Counted from the stretch's first letter, positions 26,356-34,936 are shown. The stretch is 64,000 bases of DNA from Bog-473 sp963725895 (GCA_963725895.1 CAVSAJ010000001.1:1798001-1862000); one strand, 5' to 3'. Program-made: numbers and translations. The notes: generated by a model from the sequence alone, not told the origin.

Positions 26356-27642
26356 ATGAAACGTCTTTCCGTATGGGTCGAACGCCGCTCGGCGGCGGTC
26401 GTCGCAACCACGGCGACGTTCCTCCTCGTGATGGCCTACAGCTTTCTGGCTGCCCCGATCGTTCATGTCAGGAAGGGCACATTGGTCTTGCCAGGCGACC
26501 TGTGGAGCCTCTCATCCGTCTCCGGGTCCATCCTGCACGGCCACTTCAGCCAGGTCTACGTGCACGACGGTGCGCTGACGTCACCGCCCGCGCTCGAGTT
26601 CGTGCTGGCTCCGGCCCTCGGTCTGGGACGACTCCTGGGTCTGTCGCCGCATCTCCACGTCCACGGTCAGCCACTCAGCCTGTGGCTCGTCGTCGCGCCG
26701 GCGGCGATCCTGCTGGCATCGACTGCACTCTTTGCAATCGACGCTGTGGCGCGGTCGTGGCGGCTCAGCGAAGGACGTCGTGTCGCGCTGGGCTTGGTGA
26801 GCGCGGTGGGTGTGGCCAACGTGGTCGGCTATTGGGGACATCCGGAGGACTGCGTGGCGGTGGCCTGCGTGGTGTGGGCTGCGCTGAGGATGGACCGCTT
26901 CGGAGAAGGCGGCGCGCCCCGGGCGGCTCTGCTACTGGGCGTCGGCATCGCGTTCCAACCGCTTGCGCTCTTGGGTGTTGCACCGGTACTGGCTCGCCTG
27001 AGCTGGCGAGCCGCCGCGCATCTGTGGTGGCGGCTGCTGTTACCCAGTCTTGTCGTCCTCGCGCCGCCGCTCCTGGCCGAGCCCCACAACACCTTCTTCG
27101 TGCTGACGCGACAACCCTTCCAGCCCCACTTCGTCTCGCTCACCCCCCTCACGTCGCTGGCGAGCCACCTGGGGCCCGGACTCGACGGCGGAGGGACGAC
27201 TCGGCTCCTTGCCATCGTGATCTCGGCTGGCCTGGCGGTCGCTGTGTGTCATCGTCGCCACAGCTTGCCCACCGTCCTCTCGATGATCTCTGTCGCCTTC
27301 TTCTTGCGGATCGTCCTCGAGACCGAGATGAATTGGTATTACCTCTGGCCCGTCCCTGCGGTGTGCTTGCTTCTCGCACTGCGCCGCAACACCGTCCGCT
27401 TCGTCATCTGCACCTTGGCGTTGGCGGTCAGCATGGTGCTGGGCGACCGCCGGGTCCATGACATCGTGCTGTGGTGGCCCGCGTTGATGGCGACCGCTAC
27501 CGTCACACTGCTGTCCGCCGCGCCACCACGCAAGCAGTGGAGGCGCCTGGTCGCCGGCCTCAGAACGGCCCGCGACACCACCCGACCCGTAGAGTGCAAG
27601 ACCATGAAAGAGACGGTGGGCGCAGGCCGGCAACATGCGTGA
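26356..27642 (+). CDS. Polytopic membrane protein, possible GT-C type glycosyltransferase
   Basis: A 428-residue integral membrane protein with about nine to eleven hydrophobic segments (for example VVATTATFLLVMAYSFLAAP and LWLVVAPAAILLASTALF). A conserved-looking loop GYWGHPEDCVAVACVVWAAL and a late NWYYLWPVPAVCLLLAL recall GT-C/DUF2029-like polyprenyl-phosphate sugar transferases, but the diagnostic acidic motif at the first loop is not clear. Function is therefore tentative. It overlaps the start of the methyltransferase gene by 8 bases. Confidence 0.6.
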   Translation: MKRLSVWVERRSAAVVATTATFLLVMAYSFLAAPIVHVRKGTLVLPGDLWSLSSVSGSILHGHFSQVYVHDGALTSPPALEFVLAPALGLGRLLGLSPHLHVHGQPLSLWLVVAPAAILLASTALFAIDAVARSWRLSEGRRVALGLVSAVGVANVVGYWGHPEDCVAVACVVWAALRMDRFGEGGAPRAALLLGVGIAFQPLALLGVAPVLARLSWRAAAHLWWRLLLPSLVVLAPPLLAEPHNTFFVLTRQPFQPHFVSLTPLTSLASHLGPGLDGGGTTRLLAIVISAGLAVAVCHRRHSLPTVLSMISVAFFLRIVLETEMNWYYLWPVPAVCLLLALRRNTVRFVICTLALAVSMVLGDRRVHDIVLWWPALMATATVTLLSAAPPRKQWRRLVAGLRTARDTTRPVECKTMKETVGAGRQHA

Positions 27643-28279
27643 ACTCATCGGGCTGCGAGACGACGTCTACCGCAGGCCACTGGCGACGGCGCTGCTCCGA
27701 CTGGGGCTCGAGGAGGGCTGGCGCTGTGTGGACGTGGGTGCGGGCGGCGGGGACGTCTCCGTCGCCCTGGCCGAAATGGTCGGCCGCGAGGGGCGGGTCT
27801 ACGCCGTCGACAGCGATCCGGCAACCCGCGACGAGGTGGCACGGGCTGCCGCGGCGCACACACAGGTGATCGCCCTGACTCAGGCGGGCGAGGACCTGTC
27901 CCTGCCCGAGGAGGTGGATCTGGCCTTCTGCCGGTTCCTGCTGTTGCACGTGTTCGAGCCGATCGACGTCGTGCGCAAGATGGCTTCGTCAGTCCGGCCG
28001 GGTGGCTGGGTCGTCGCGCAGGAGCCCATTACGTCCGCCGGGCGCATCGCAGGATCACCACTGTCGATGCCCGACGCTCGGCATCCGGACGTCGGTGCGG
28101 TGCTGCCGGCCCTGGTGCGCGACGCGGGGCTCGAGGTGGTCGACGCGTGGGCCGAGGCGCCGGCGGGCGTCGGCCCGGGTCCGGTCACCGACTACCTCGC
28201 CTCGTTGACCGGAGTTGGACCCGGAGACGACCCCGTGGTCCTGCCCCCGCTTGTGACTGTCATCGGCTGTCGCACCTGA
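27635..28279 (+). CDS. Class I SAM-dependent methyltransferase
   Basis: A 214-residue methyltransferase. Motif I is CVDVGAGGGDVSVALAEMVG, the acidic residue after strand 2 is in VYAVDSDPATR, motif IV is DLAFCRFLLLHV and post-motif is SVRPGGWVVAQEP. The substrate is unknown. Its ATG lies within the end of the membrane protein gene, so the two are coupled. Confidence 0.75.
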   Translation: MRELIGLRDDVYRRPLATALLRLGLEEGWRCVDVGAGGGDVSVALAEMVGREGRVYAVDSDPATRDEVARAAAAHTQVIALTQAGEDLSLPEEVDLAFCRFLLLHVFEPIDVVRKMASSVRPGGWVVAQEPITSAGRIAGSPLSMPDARHPDVGAVLPALVRDAGLEVVDAWAEAPAGVGPGPVTDYLASLTGVGPGDDPVVLPPLVTVIGCRT

Positions 28280-28352
28280 ACACGACAACCCTGAACGACA
28301 AGCCCGCTCGAACGACGTCCGACGCCTCGAACGACGACCGCCACCCGCACGA

Positions 28353-28441
28353 CGGCCGACACCTCGAACGGCGGCCGACACCTCGAACGGCGGTCAGCGC
28401 CCTGAAGAAACGATGCCCGGGAATAAACGATGCCTGGGAAT
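28353..28441. repeat. Two adjacent tandem duplications in an intergenic spacer
   Basis: A 19-base unit (CGGCCGACACCTCGAACGG) is duplicated exactly at 28353-28390, with degenerate copies before it. A 17-base unit (AAACGATGCCCGGGAAT, second copy with one change) is duplicated at 28408-28441. They lie in the 199-base gap before the methylsuccinyl-CoA dehydrogenase gene. Confidence 0.8.
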
Positions 28442-28478
28442 AGGGACACTGAAGCCAGCCGGTAGGGTCTGAGGCTCG

Positions 28479-30092
28479 ATGAGTGCGCCCGCCACCGCTG
28501 CTCTCGCCGGCGCCGCCGAGGCGGTCGACCTCGCCCAAGAGTTGGTCGATGCGGCCTGCGCGTCCATCCGCGGCCGCGGCGGTATCGACCCCAACCAAGT
28601 CGTCGCCTACGACGTGGCCCATGCCGCGGCTGCGGTGGCGACGGCCCGGTCCAGCCTCCAGTACGGCGAGCGCGGGCACGTCGAGGCAGCCATTGCCACT
28701 GCCTTCATCGCAGACGTCATCGCCGACCTCGCAGGAAAGGTGGCGGGACGCGAAGCACTCTGGGGCGTCGAGGCCGGTTGGGCCTCGCCGGCCGCCGACT
28801 TCCTCGAGAAACACCGAGACCCTGCCGTGTTGGCGGCGCTCGCCAGCACCGAGGGGCCCCGGCATCTGAGCGAGGACTTCGAGCTCGTTCGCGAGACGTT
28901 CCACCGCTTCGCCGAGGACAAGGTGCGGCCGCATGCGGAGCACGTCCACCGGGCCAACGCCGACATTCCCGAAGAGGTCATCGAGGGCCTGGCCGAGCTC
29001 GGCGGGTTCGGCCTCTCGGTGCCCGAGGAGTACGGCGGGTTCGCGACCGGCGGCGAGAGCGACTACATGGGCATGGTCGTCGCGACCGAGGAGCTCAGCT
29101 GGGGCTCGCTCGGCGTGGGCGGCTCCCTGATCACTCGTCCCGAGATCCTGACCCGTGCCCTGGTCTACGGGGGCACCGAGGAACAGAAGAAGCACTGGCT
29201 CCCGAAGCTCGCCTCGGCCGAGATCCTTGCTTCCGTCGCGGTGACCGAGCCCGACTACGGGTCCGACGTGGCGAACATCGTGACGTCGGCGACTGCGGTC
29301 GACGGGGGCTGGGTCATCAACGGGGTCAAGACGTGGTGCACGTTCGCCGCCCGGGCAGACGTCCTCATGCTCCTGGCCCGCACCGACCCCGATCGCTCAC
29401 TGGCGCACCGGGGCATCTCGATGTTCGTCGTGGAGAAGCCGCGTGGTGACGGCCACGGCTTCGTCTTCACGCAGCAAGCCGACGACGTGGAGCGACCCGC
29501 CGACCTGGCCCCCGGCAGGCTGGAGGGCCGGCCCATCGACACGATCGGCTATCGCGGCATGCACTCCTACGAGTTGGCGTTCGAAAACTGGTTCGTGCCC
29601 GAGGCCAACCTCGTGGGCGGCCCCGACGGGCTGGGCAAGGGCTTCTACCTCCAGATGCAGGGCTTCGAGAACGGCCGGCTACAGACGGCGGCGCGTGCGC
29701 TCGGTGTGATGCAAGCGGCTTACGAGGCGGCGCTCGCCTACGCGTCCGAGCGGGTCGTGTTCGGCTCGCCCATCGGCGACTACCAACTGACGCAGTGGAA
29801 GTTGGGTCGGATGGCGGTGCTGATCCAGGCGACGCGCCAGAGCGCGTACCACGTGGCCCGGCTGATGGCACGAGGCGAGGGAGCTCTCGAGGCCTCCATG
29901 GTCAAGGCATACGTCTGCCGCGCCGCGGAATGGGTGACGCGCGAGGCCATGCAGATCCACGGTGGCATGGGCTACGCCGAGGAGTTCGCCGTCAGCCGCT
30001 ACTTCGTCGACGCACGGGTGCTCTCGATCTTCGAGGGTGCCGACGAGACGCTCGCGCTCAAGGTCATCGCCCGCCGCCTCATCGACGGCTGA
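28479..30092 (+). CDS. mcd: Probable (2S)-methylsuccinyl-CoA dehydrogenase
   Basis: A 537-residue acyl-CoA dehydrogenase with an N-terminal extension of about 140 residues (VVAYDVAHAAAAVATARSSL, then AIATAFIADVIADLAGKVAG), the layout of methylsuccinyl-CoA dehydrogenase of the ethylmalonyl-CoA pathway. Core motifs are LSVPEEYGGFATGGESDYMG, ASVAVTEPDYGSDVANIVTS, IDTIGYRGMHSYELAFENWF, AYASERVVFGSPIGDYQLTQ and IHGGMGYAEEFAVSRYF, ending with the catalytic Glu region LSIFEGADETLAL. It would oxidise methylsuccinyl-CoA to mesaconyl-CoA. It converges on the lyase gene with 16 bases between. Assignment rests on length and neighbour. Confidence 0.78.
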   Translation: MSAPATAALAGAAEAVDLAQELVDAACASIRGRGGIDPNQVVAYDVAHAAAAVATARSSLQYGERGHVEAAIATAFIADVIADLAGKVAGREALWGVEAGWASPAADFLEKHRDPAVLAALASTEGPRHLSEDFELVRETFHRFAEDKVRPHAEHVHRANADIPEEVIEGLAELGGFGLSVPEEYGGFATGGESDYMGMVVATEELSWGSLGVGGSLITRPEILTRALVYGGTEEQKKHWLPKLASAEILASVAVTEPDYGSDVANIVTSATAVDGGWVINGVKTWCTFAARADVLMLLARTDPDRSLAHRGISMFVVEKPRGDGHGFVFTQQADDVERPADLAPGRLEGRPIDTIGYRGMHSYELAFENWFVPEANLVGGPDGLGKGFYLQMQGFENGRLQTAARALGVMQAAYEAALAYASERVVFGSPIGDYQLTQWKLGRMAVLIQATRQSAYHVARLMARGEGALEASMVKAYVCRAAEWVTREAMQIHGGMGYAEEFAVSRYFVDARVLSIFEGADETLALKVIARRLIDG

Positions 30093-30108
30093 GGCGGCGT
30101 GTACCTAT

Positions 30109-31047
30109 TCATTTGGCTGAGCGCGTGAGCCCGGCCCGCTCGCCGCGGCTCACGAACTTGATCGCCATCTTGCGGCTCGCTTCGTCGATCATCTCGTCGC
30201 CGAACATGACGGCTCCCTTGCGGTCCTCCTCCGTGGCCTTGCGGTACGCCTCGAGGAGGTCGAAGGCGTGGTCGAACTGCTCCTGGGTCGGTGAGAACAC
30301 ATCGTTGAGCACGCTGGCCTGATCCGGCGTGAGCGCCCACTTGCCGTCGTAGCCCAGCATGCGGGCACGCATGGAGTACTCACGCAGCGCGTCCATCTCT
30401 CGCACCTTCAAGAAGGGCCCATCGATCACCTGTAGCCCGTTGGCCCGACCCGCCATCAAGATGCGGCTGAACACATAGTTGAAATGGTCGCCCGGGTACT
30501 CGGGGATATCGACCCCTCCGGTGAGCACCGGCATCTCGATGCTGGCGGCGAAGTCTGCCGGTCCGAAGATGATCGTCTCCATACGCGGCGAGGCTGCACA
30601 GATCTCGTCGACGTTGATGAGCCCGCGCGCGGTCTCGATCTGCGCTTCGATGCCGACGTGCCCGACGGGCAACCCAGACTTCTTCTCAACCTGGGTCAGG
30701 AGGAGATCGAGCGCGACGATCTCGGCTGCGGACTGCACCTTGGGCAACATGATCTCGTCGAGGCGCTCCCCTGCGTTCCCCACCACCTCGATCACGTCGC
30801 CGTAGGTCCACTCGGTGTCCCAGGCGTTCACCCGCACACACAGCACCCGCTCGTCCCAGGGCAGGTTCTTGATGGCGTCGACCACCTTGGGCCGTGCGCT
30901 CTCCTTGGCCAGGGGTGCCACGGCGTCCTCGAGGTCGAGGAAGGTCATGTCGGCGGCCACGGATGGCGCCTTGGCCAGGAACTTCTCGTTGTCACCGGGG
31001 GTGGAGAGGCAGGAACGACGGGGCAGGTCACGCGAGCGTTCAGACAT
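30109..31047 (-). CDS. mcl: Probable L-malyl-CoA/beta-methylmalyl-CoA lyase (HpcH/HpaI family)
   Basis: A 312-residue CitE-like lyase that would split methylmalyl-CoA to glyoxylate and propionyl-CoA (and malyl-CoA to glyoxylate and acetyl-CoA). Motifs include RRSCLSTPGDNEKFLAKAP, the metal site in MTFLDLEDAVAPLAKESARP, VRVNAWDTEWTYGD, IMLPKVQSAAEI, the Glu in VGIEAQIETARGL and IIFGPADFAASI. The length matches actinobacterial Mcl proteins. Together with the convergent Mcd gene it points to the ethylmalonyl-CoA pathway. A citramalyl-CoA lyase role is the main alternative. Confidence 0.8.
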   Translation of the reverse strand: MSERSRDLPRRSCLSTPGDNEKFLAKAPSVAADMTFLDLEDAVAPLAKESARPKVVDAIKNLPWDERVLCVRVNAWDTEWTYGDVIEVVGNAGERLDEIMLPKVQSAAEIVALDLLLTQVEKKSGLPVGHVGIEAQIETARGLINVDEICAASPRMETIIFGPADFAASIEMPVLTGGVDIPEYPGDHFNYVFSRILMAGRANGLQVIDGPFLKVREMDALREYSMRARMLGYDGKWALTPDQASVLNDVFSPTQEQFDHAFDLLEAYRKATEEDRKGAVMFGDEMIDEASRKMAIKFVSRGERAGLTRSAK

Positions 31048-31103
31048 GAGACCAGGGTAACAAAACCCCTGCGGCGCCCTTCCCGGCGGCCACCGCGCAA
31101 CGC

Positions 31104-31149
31104 GTCAGTCCGCGCCGCGTCGGTGCGCGCCGCGTCGGTCCGCGCGCGC
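31104..31149. repeat. 15-bp tandem repeat, about three copies
   Basis: Units GTCAGTCCGCGCCGC, GTCGGTGCGCGCCGC and GTCGGTCCGCGCGCGC follow each other in the spacer between the lyase promoter and the end of the dienelactone hydrolase gene, with a partial copy after. No gene there. Confidence 0.7.
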
Positions 31150-31177
31150 GTCGGTGCGTTCGCAGGCGTGATCGGTG

Positions 31178-31864
31178 TCAGCGCAGATGCTCGGCGAAGA
31201 ACGCCAGCGTGCGATCCCACAGCGCGTGCGAGGCCTCGGGGTCGTAGACCTCTTCGCGCGAGTCGTTGAAGAACGCGTGGTCTGCGTCAGGGTAGATCAC
31301 GATCTCGACGGACTTGCCAAGTCCGCGTAGCTCGTCGGCCAGCGCGTTGGCCGCGCTGGGGGTGAAGAAGCTGTCCTTCTCGGCGTAGTGACCGAGCACC
31401 GCAGCCGACATCGTCGAGTAGTCGGGCTGCGCGTCGGGCCACGGGATGATGCCGTAGCACGGGACGACCGCCGCGACCGCGTCGGGCCGCTGCGTCGCCA
31501 GCACGAGCGCGAGCCCGCCGCCCATGCAAAAACCGATGACGCCGACCTTGTCGCTCGATCCGCGCCGGAGGACCTCGTCGACCGCGCCGCTCATGTCACG
31601 GGCTGCCTGGTCCATCCGCATGGCCATCATCGCCTTGCCCGCCTCGTCGGGCTCGCCGGGCTTGACCTGCTGTCCGTGATAGAGGTCCGGCGCAAGCGCC
31701 ACGTAACCCGCGGCTGCGAACCGGTCGCACACGTCCTTGATGTGATCAACGAGTCCCCACCACTCCTGGATCACGACGACACCGGGCCCCCTGCCGCTCT
31801 CCGGCGTCGCCACATAGCCGCCTGCGGTCGATCCATTGCTTGGAAATTCGATCATGTCACCCAT
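31178..31864 (-). CDS. Dienelactone hydrolase family protein
   Basis: A 228-residue alpha/beta hydrolase with Cys nucleophile in VGVIGFCMGGGLALVLA, as in dienelactone hydrolase. VVVIQEWWGLVDHIKDVCDR contains the substrate Glu and Trp region; the acid and His lie in GHYAEKDSFFTP and YPDADHAFFND. It hydrolyses dienelactones or other small esters. ATG 31855 (MIEFPSNGS) is an alternative start. No aromatic-degradation genes accompany it. Confidence 0.83.
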   Translation of the reverse strand: MGDMIEFPSNGSTAGGYVATPESGRGPGVVVIQEWWGLVDHIKDVCDRFAAAGYVALAPDLYHGQQVKPGEPDEAGKAMMAMRMDQAARDMSGAVDEVLRRGSSDKVGVIGFCMGGGLALVLATQRPDAVAAVVPCYGIIPWPDAQPDYSTMSAAVLGHYAEKDSFFTPSAANALADELRGLGKSVEIVIYPDADHAFFNDSREEVYDPEASHALWDRTLAFFAEHLR

Positions 31865-32033
31865 GGATCACGACCGTAGTTCCAAAGATCCGATTTCGTT
31901 CTCTCCCATGGTCGAGAAGAGATACGAAATTATCCCCTAGGCATGAACACCTGCGGTTTCACACCACCAGTACGACTGCACACACCTGTTTCCCACCGAT
32001 GGTGTTTGAAACCATGAAGGGCGTCCTATAAGA

Positions 32034-33257
32034 ATGTGTCCCATCGTGACTGACGTAGAGCGGCTTGTAGTCCACTCCACGCCGCGGTCATCGCGGAGCA
32101 CAAGGTTGCTCCAGCGGGTCGGAGTCCCCGCGTTGACCGTTGTCACAGTGTTGGCGAGCACTGTGGTTGGTTTTGCGCGCCCCGCCGTCGGAGATGCGAT
32201 CTCTGACGCCAAGGCCAAGGCTGCGGCGATCGAATCCCAACTCACCCAGGCGCAGAACCAGATGTCCGCCCTGAGCCAGCAGTACGACGAGGCGCAATAC
32301 CACCTCAGTCAGATCAACTCGAACATCGCCACCACGAAGGCCAATATCGCGGCCGACCAGCAGAAGGTGTCAAAGGACAAGAAGACGCTCTCCAAGGCTG
32401 CGGTGGACAACTACATCTCCGACGGAACGGCGGCGGCGCAGAACTCCATCTTCAGCGGGAACGAGGAGACGGCGGGCGCGTCCACCGAGTACAACCAGAT
32501 CGCCGAGGGTGACATCTCGCTTGCGGTGGACAACCTCCACACCGCGGAGAACACACTGAACGCGCAGGTGTCACAGCTGCAGAACGAACAACAACAGGCC
32601 CAAACGCAGGTCGCGGCCGAGCAGAACGCGGTGGCACAGAACGCGCAGGCCATTCAGCAGCAGAAGAGCGCGTTGGCGCAAGAACAGGGTCAGATCGCTC
32701 AGCTGGTCCAGCAACAGCAAGAGGCAGAAGCGGCGGCAGCAGCTCGGGCCGCCGCCGCCAAGCAGGCAGCCGCCGCAGCCGCCGCCGCAGCCGCCGCAGC
32801 CGCAGCTACCGCGCCCTCGTCGTCGGGCAACGGGTCGGGCAATGGAACGAGCCTGGCCGGCCTCTCCCAAGCGGCTCCTCCCCCGACAGCCGCCGGCGGA
32901 GCCGGAGCCGTCCAGGCCGCCGAGAGCCAGATCGGGGTGCCCTACGTCTGGGGCGGGGAGTCACCGAAGGGCTCGGCCAGCCCCGGCTTCGACTGCTCTG
33001 GCCTGACCGCCTGGTCGTGGGGCCAGGTCGGCGTCGGCCTGCCGCACTACTCGGGCGCCCAGATGGCCGACTCCGCCCCGGTCCCGATCAGCGACCTGGA
33101 GCCGGGGGACCTCCTCTTCTACGGTCCCGGTGGGTCTGAGCACGTCGCGATGTACGTGGGCCCCGGTGAAATGATCGAAGCCCCGTACACCGGGGCGTAC
33201 GTCTGGACCACCGCGCTGCGTCTGGGTGACGGCTTCGTCGGAGCCGGCCGACCCTAA
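32034..33257 (+). CDS. Secreted NlpC/P60 peptidoglycan endopeptidase with coiled coil
   Basis: A 407-residue RipA/RipC-like wall hydrolase. After a basic N-terminus and signal-type helix (VPALTVVTVLASTVVGFARP) comes a long coiled coil, about residues 54-235, rich in Gln and Ala (for example IESQLTQAQNQMSALSQQYD), then a poly-Ala run and a Gly/Ser linker. The C-terminal NlpC/P60 domain (about 290-407) carries catalytic Cys in FDCSGLTAWSWGQVGV, the His in SEHVAMYVGPGEM and PGDLLFYGPGG. It probably cleaves stem peptides at division. The upstream spacer (31865-32033) is A/T-rich; I do not recognise a c-di-AMP riboswitch in it. Confidence 0.88.
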   Translation: MCPIVTDVERLVVHSTPRSSRSTRLLQRVGVPALTVVTVLASTVVGFARPAVGDAISDAKAKAAAIESQLTQAQNQMSALSQQYDEAQYHLSQINSNIATTKANIAADQQKVSKDKKTLSKAAVDNYISDGTAAAQNSIFSGNEETAGASTEYNQIAEGDISLAVDNLHTAENTLNAQVSQLQNEQQQAQTQVAAEQNAVAQNAQAIQQQKSALAQEQGQIAQLVQQQQEAEAAAAARAAAAKQAAAAAAAAAAAAAATAPSSSGNGSGNGTSLAGLSQAAPPPTAAGGAGAVQAAESQIGVPYVWGGESPKGSASPGFDCSGLTAWSWGQVGVGLPHYSGAQMADSAPVPISDLEPGDLLFYGPGGSEHVAMYVGPGEMIEAPYTGAYVWTTALRLGDGFVGAGRP

Positions 33258-33599
33258 GTCCCAGAGGCAGGCTCCGGGGAGGGCCCCGCGAGCGATCTGA
33301 GCGTCTTCACGAGGGCCGTTGATCGAAATTACCGAAGGATGTCGGCAGAGCCTTGAGCCCGCCCTTCGTCAACCAGGTGGGCGGGGTAGTTTCGGAAGGA
33401 TACGTATACGCACCGAAAGCGCTCTCCCGGGTGACACTCCACGCCGACTCTCCAACCGCATTCTCCGGGGAATCGAGTCGAACGAATCTTGGGCCCGACA
33501 CCCACCACCCCCTGGCCTGCCGGTGACCGCCCCGACGGCCAACCGACGTCCCTCCCGTCCTAACCTGGCACGAGCCGTGCACGCAACGAGCAAGCTGCC
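33258..33599. other. Gene-free spacer before the lgt homologue
   Basis: About 340 bases with no credible gene. It contains an arm pair TTTCGG (33390) and CCGAAA (33413) flanking the nested palindromes ATACGTAT and CGTATACG (33400-33410), possibly an operator or promoter for the downstream gene. Nothing else is recognisable. Confidence 0.4.
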
Positions 33600-34517
33600 A
33601 TGAGACCCATCCCCGTCGCCTTCCACATCGGACCCCTCGAGGTCCATACCTACGGGATCGGTCTGGCCATCACGTTCTGGTTCGGCTTCACCTACTTCGA
33701 GCGCCGCCTGCGCAAGAACGGCTACCCCACCGACTGGTTCCTCCCTGTCTTCCTCTGGATCATCCTGGCCGCCATCGTCGGCGCACGGGCGATGCACGTG
33801 CTCACGAACCTGAGCGCGTACACGCACGACCCCTCCGGCATCTTCGCGGTGTGGCACGGCGGGCTGTCGTCCTTCGGTGGCCTCATCGCCGCTGTCCCAA
33901 CCGGGATCATCCTCACCCGCCGCCGCTGTCCCGAGCTCCCACTCGGACGCGCCCTCGATCTGGCCGTGCCGGTCCTCTTGGCCTGCTGGGCCATGGGCCG
34001 CTTGCTCGGTCCCCAATTGATGTACGCCGGTGGCGGGCACCCGACGCACCAGTGGTTCGGGATGTACTACGCGGGGCAGGCCGGTCGCCGGCTACCCGTG
34101 CCGATCTTCCAGGCGTTGGAGGACTTCAGCGTCTATCTGATCCTCATCGCCATCGAGCGCGCGCTCAATCGTTGGCCCAACGGCACTCCACGCAGCGGTT
34201 ACCCGCCCGGAGTCGTACTCGGTACCGGGATGGTGCTCTGGGGTGTCGAGCGCACTCTCGACGAGCACTTGTGGCTCGGGGAGGACGGCCGCCTCGGTTC
34301 GGATCTCGTCCAACTGGCGGGAATCGCTCTGGTGCTCGGCGGCATCGTCATCCTCCTCCGCACGCGCGCGGCGTGGAGGGAATGGTTGCGCACGCACGAC
34401 GTGCCGGCGACCGCGACGACCGCCGGCTCGATCGACCAAGCACGCGGTGTACGCACCGACTCGAAACCCGACACCGAGCCCGCGGTCGCGGGGGAACCGG
34501 CGGATCAACCCGTCTGA
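33600..34517 (+). CDS. lgt: Prolipoprotein diacylglyceryl transferase homologue, divergent motif
   Basis: A 305-residue polytopic protein of the Lgt family, which transfers diacylglycerol to the lipobox Cys. Conserved parts are the opening VAFHIGPLEVHTYGIGLAIT, IVGARAMHVLTNLSAY, WHGGLSSFGGLIAA and LEDFSVYLILIAIERAL. The signature segment, normally G-R-x-G-N-F, reads MGRLLGPQLMYAGGGHPTH: the Arg is kept but the Asn is missing. The C-terminus is a charged tail. It may be a true but divergent Lgt or a non-catalytic paralogue. A lipoprotein substrate candidate (L,D-transpeptidase) is encoded at 38102. Confidence 0.75.
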   Translation: MRPIPVAFHIGPLEVHTYGIGLAITFWFGFTYFERRLRKNGYPTDWFLPVFLWIILAAIVGARAMHVLTNLSAYTHDPSGIFAVWHGGLSSFGGLIAAVPTGIILTRRRCPELPLGRALDLAVPVLLACWAMGRLLGPQLMYAGGGHPTHQWFGMYYAGQAGRRLPVPIFQALEDFSVYLILIAIERALNRWPNGTPRSGYPPGVVLGTGMVLWGVERTLDEHLWLGEDGRLGSDLVQLAGIALVLGGIVILLRTRAAWREWLRTHDVPATATTAGSIDQARGVRTDSKPDTEPAVAGEPADQPV

Positions 34518-34561
34518 CCGCGCCACCCGCCCGGGCGGGCACGGTTCCTCGAGGGTTCGCC

Positions 34562-34747
34562 CTACTCGTCTGGCATCTGCGAGACGTCGAGGGCGTAGCG
34601 GGTCCGCGTGCGCTCACCCTGGCGCTCGATGGCGTACACGTCGCCGTCACTGAAGATCCAGCCCACCTCTCGCCACGGGCGGATCTCTTCGATGGTCTCG
34701 CCTTGCGTTCCCCCCGTCACGGCACCCTCGTCCGTACGTGTCCTCAT
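34562..34747 (-). CDS. Small hypothetical protein
   Basis: A 61-residue reading from ATG 34747 with a conserved-looking core: IEEIRPWREVGWIFSDGDVY followed by AIERQGERTRTRYALDVSQM. It has the look of a single small beta domain with alternating polar and hydrophobic residues and contains a Trp pair. No family is recognised. It converges on lgt with a 44-base gap. Coding status is likely but not certain. Confidence 0.5.
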   Translation of the reverse strand: MRTRTDEGAVTGGTQGETIEEIRPWREVGWIFSDGDVYAIERQGERTRTRYALDVSQMPDE

Positions 34748-34803
34748 CGGCCCGCTCCCCCTTCCTCCGTCGTTCCGACCCCGCCCTGTAAGGGGAACTG
34801 CCC

Positions 34804-34826
34804 GTGGCGCAAGCGCCTTGCGCCAC
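34804..34826. terminator. Strong perfect hairpin
   Basis: Arms GTGGCGCAAG and CTTGCGCCAC (10 bp) enclose a CGC loop. It sits about 57 bases upstream of the small minus-strand gene and 220 bases before the next plus-strand gene, in a divergent spacer (34748-35043), so it may be a leader attenuator or structured RNA and not a plain terminator. No T-run follows on either strand. Confidence 0.45.
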
Positions 34827-34928
34827 CACTCAGGCTGGGAAAGCGGGCTCCGGCGATGGTGGACCCCGACCCGCGAAACCTGCACCTGAGTTGCAACGTT
34901 CTTGCGGCATCCAGCGCAACCCACGCGG

Positions 34929-34936
34929 CGTATACG
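34929..34936. promoter_or_regulatory. Palindrome in a divergent spacer
   Basis: CGTATACG, extendable to the 10-base palindrome GCGTATACGC at 34928-34937, followed by GTTATGG. The same 8-mer is present before lgt (33403-33410). It could be a promoter or operator element; evidence is only the shared word. Confidence 0.25.

Noticed and set aside
31865..32033. Possible c-di-AMP riboswitch before the NlpC/P60 gene
   Set aside because: Such riboswitches often precede wall hydrolases in actinobacteria, but I could not find the conserved core words in this spacer.
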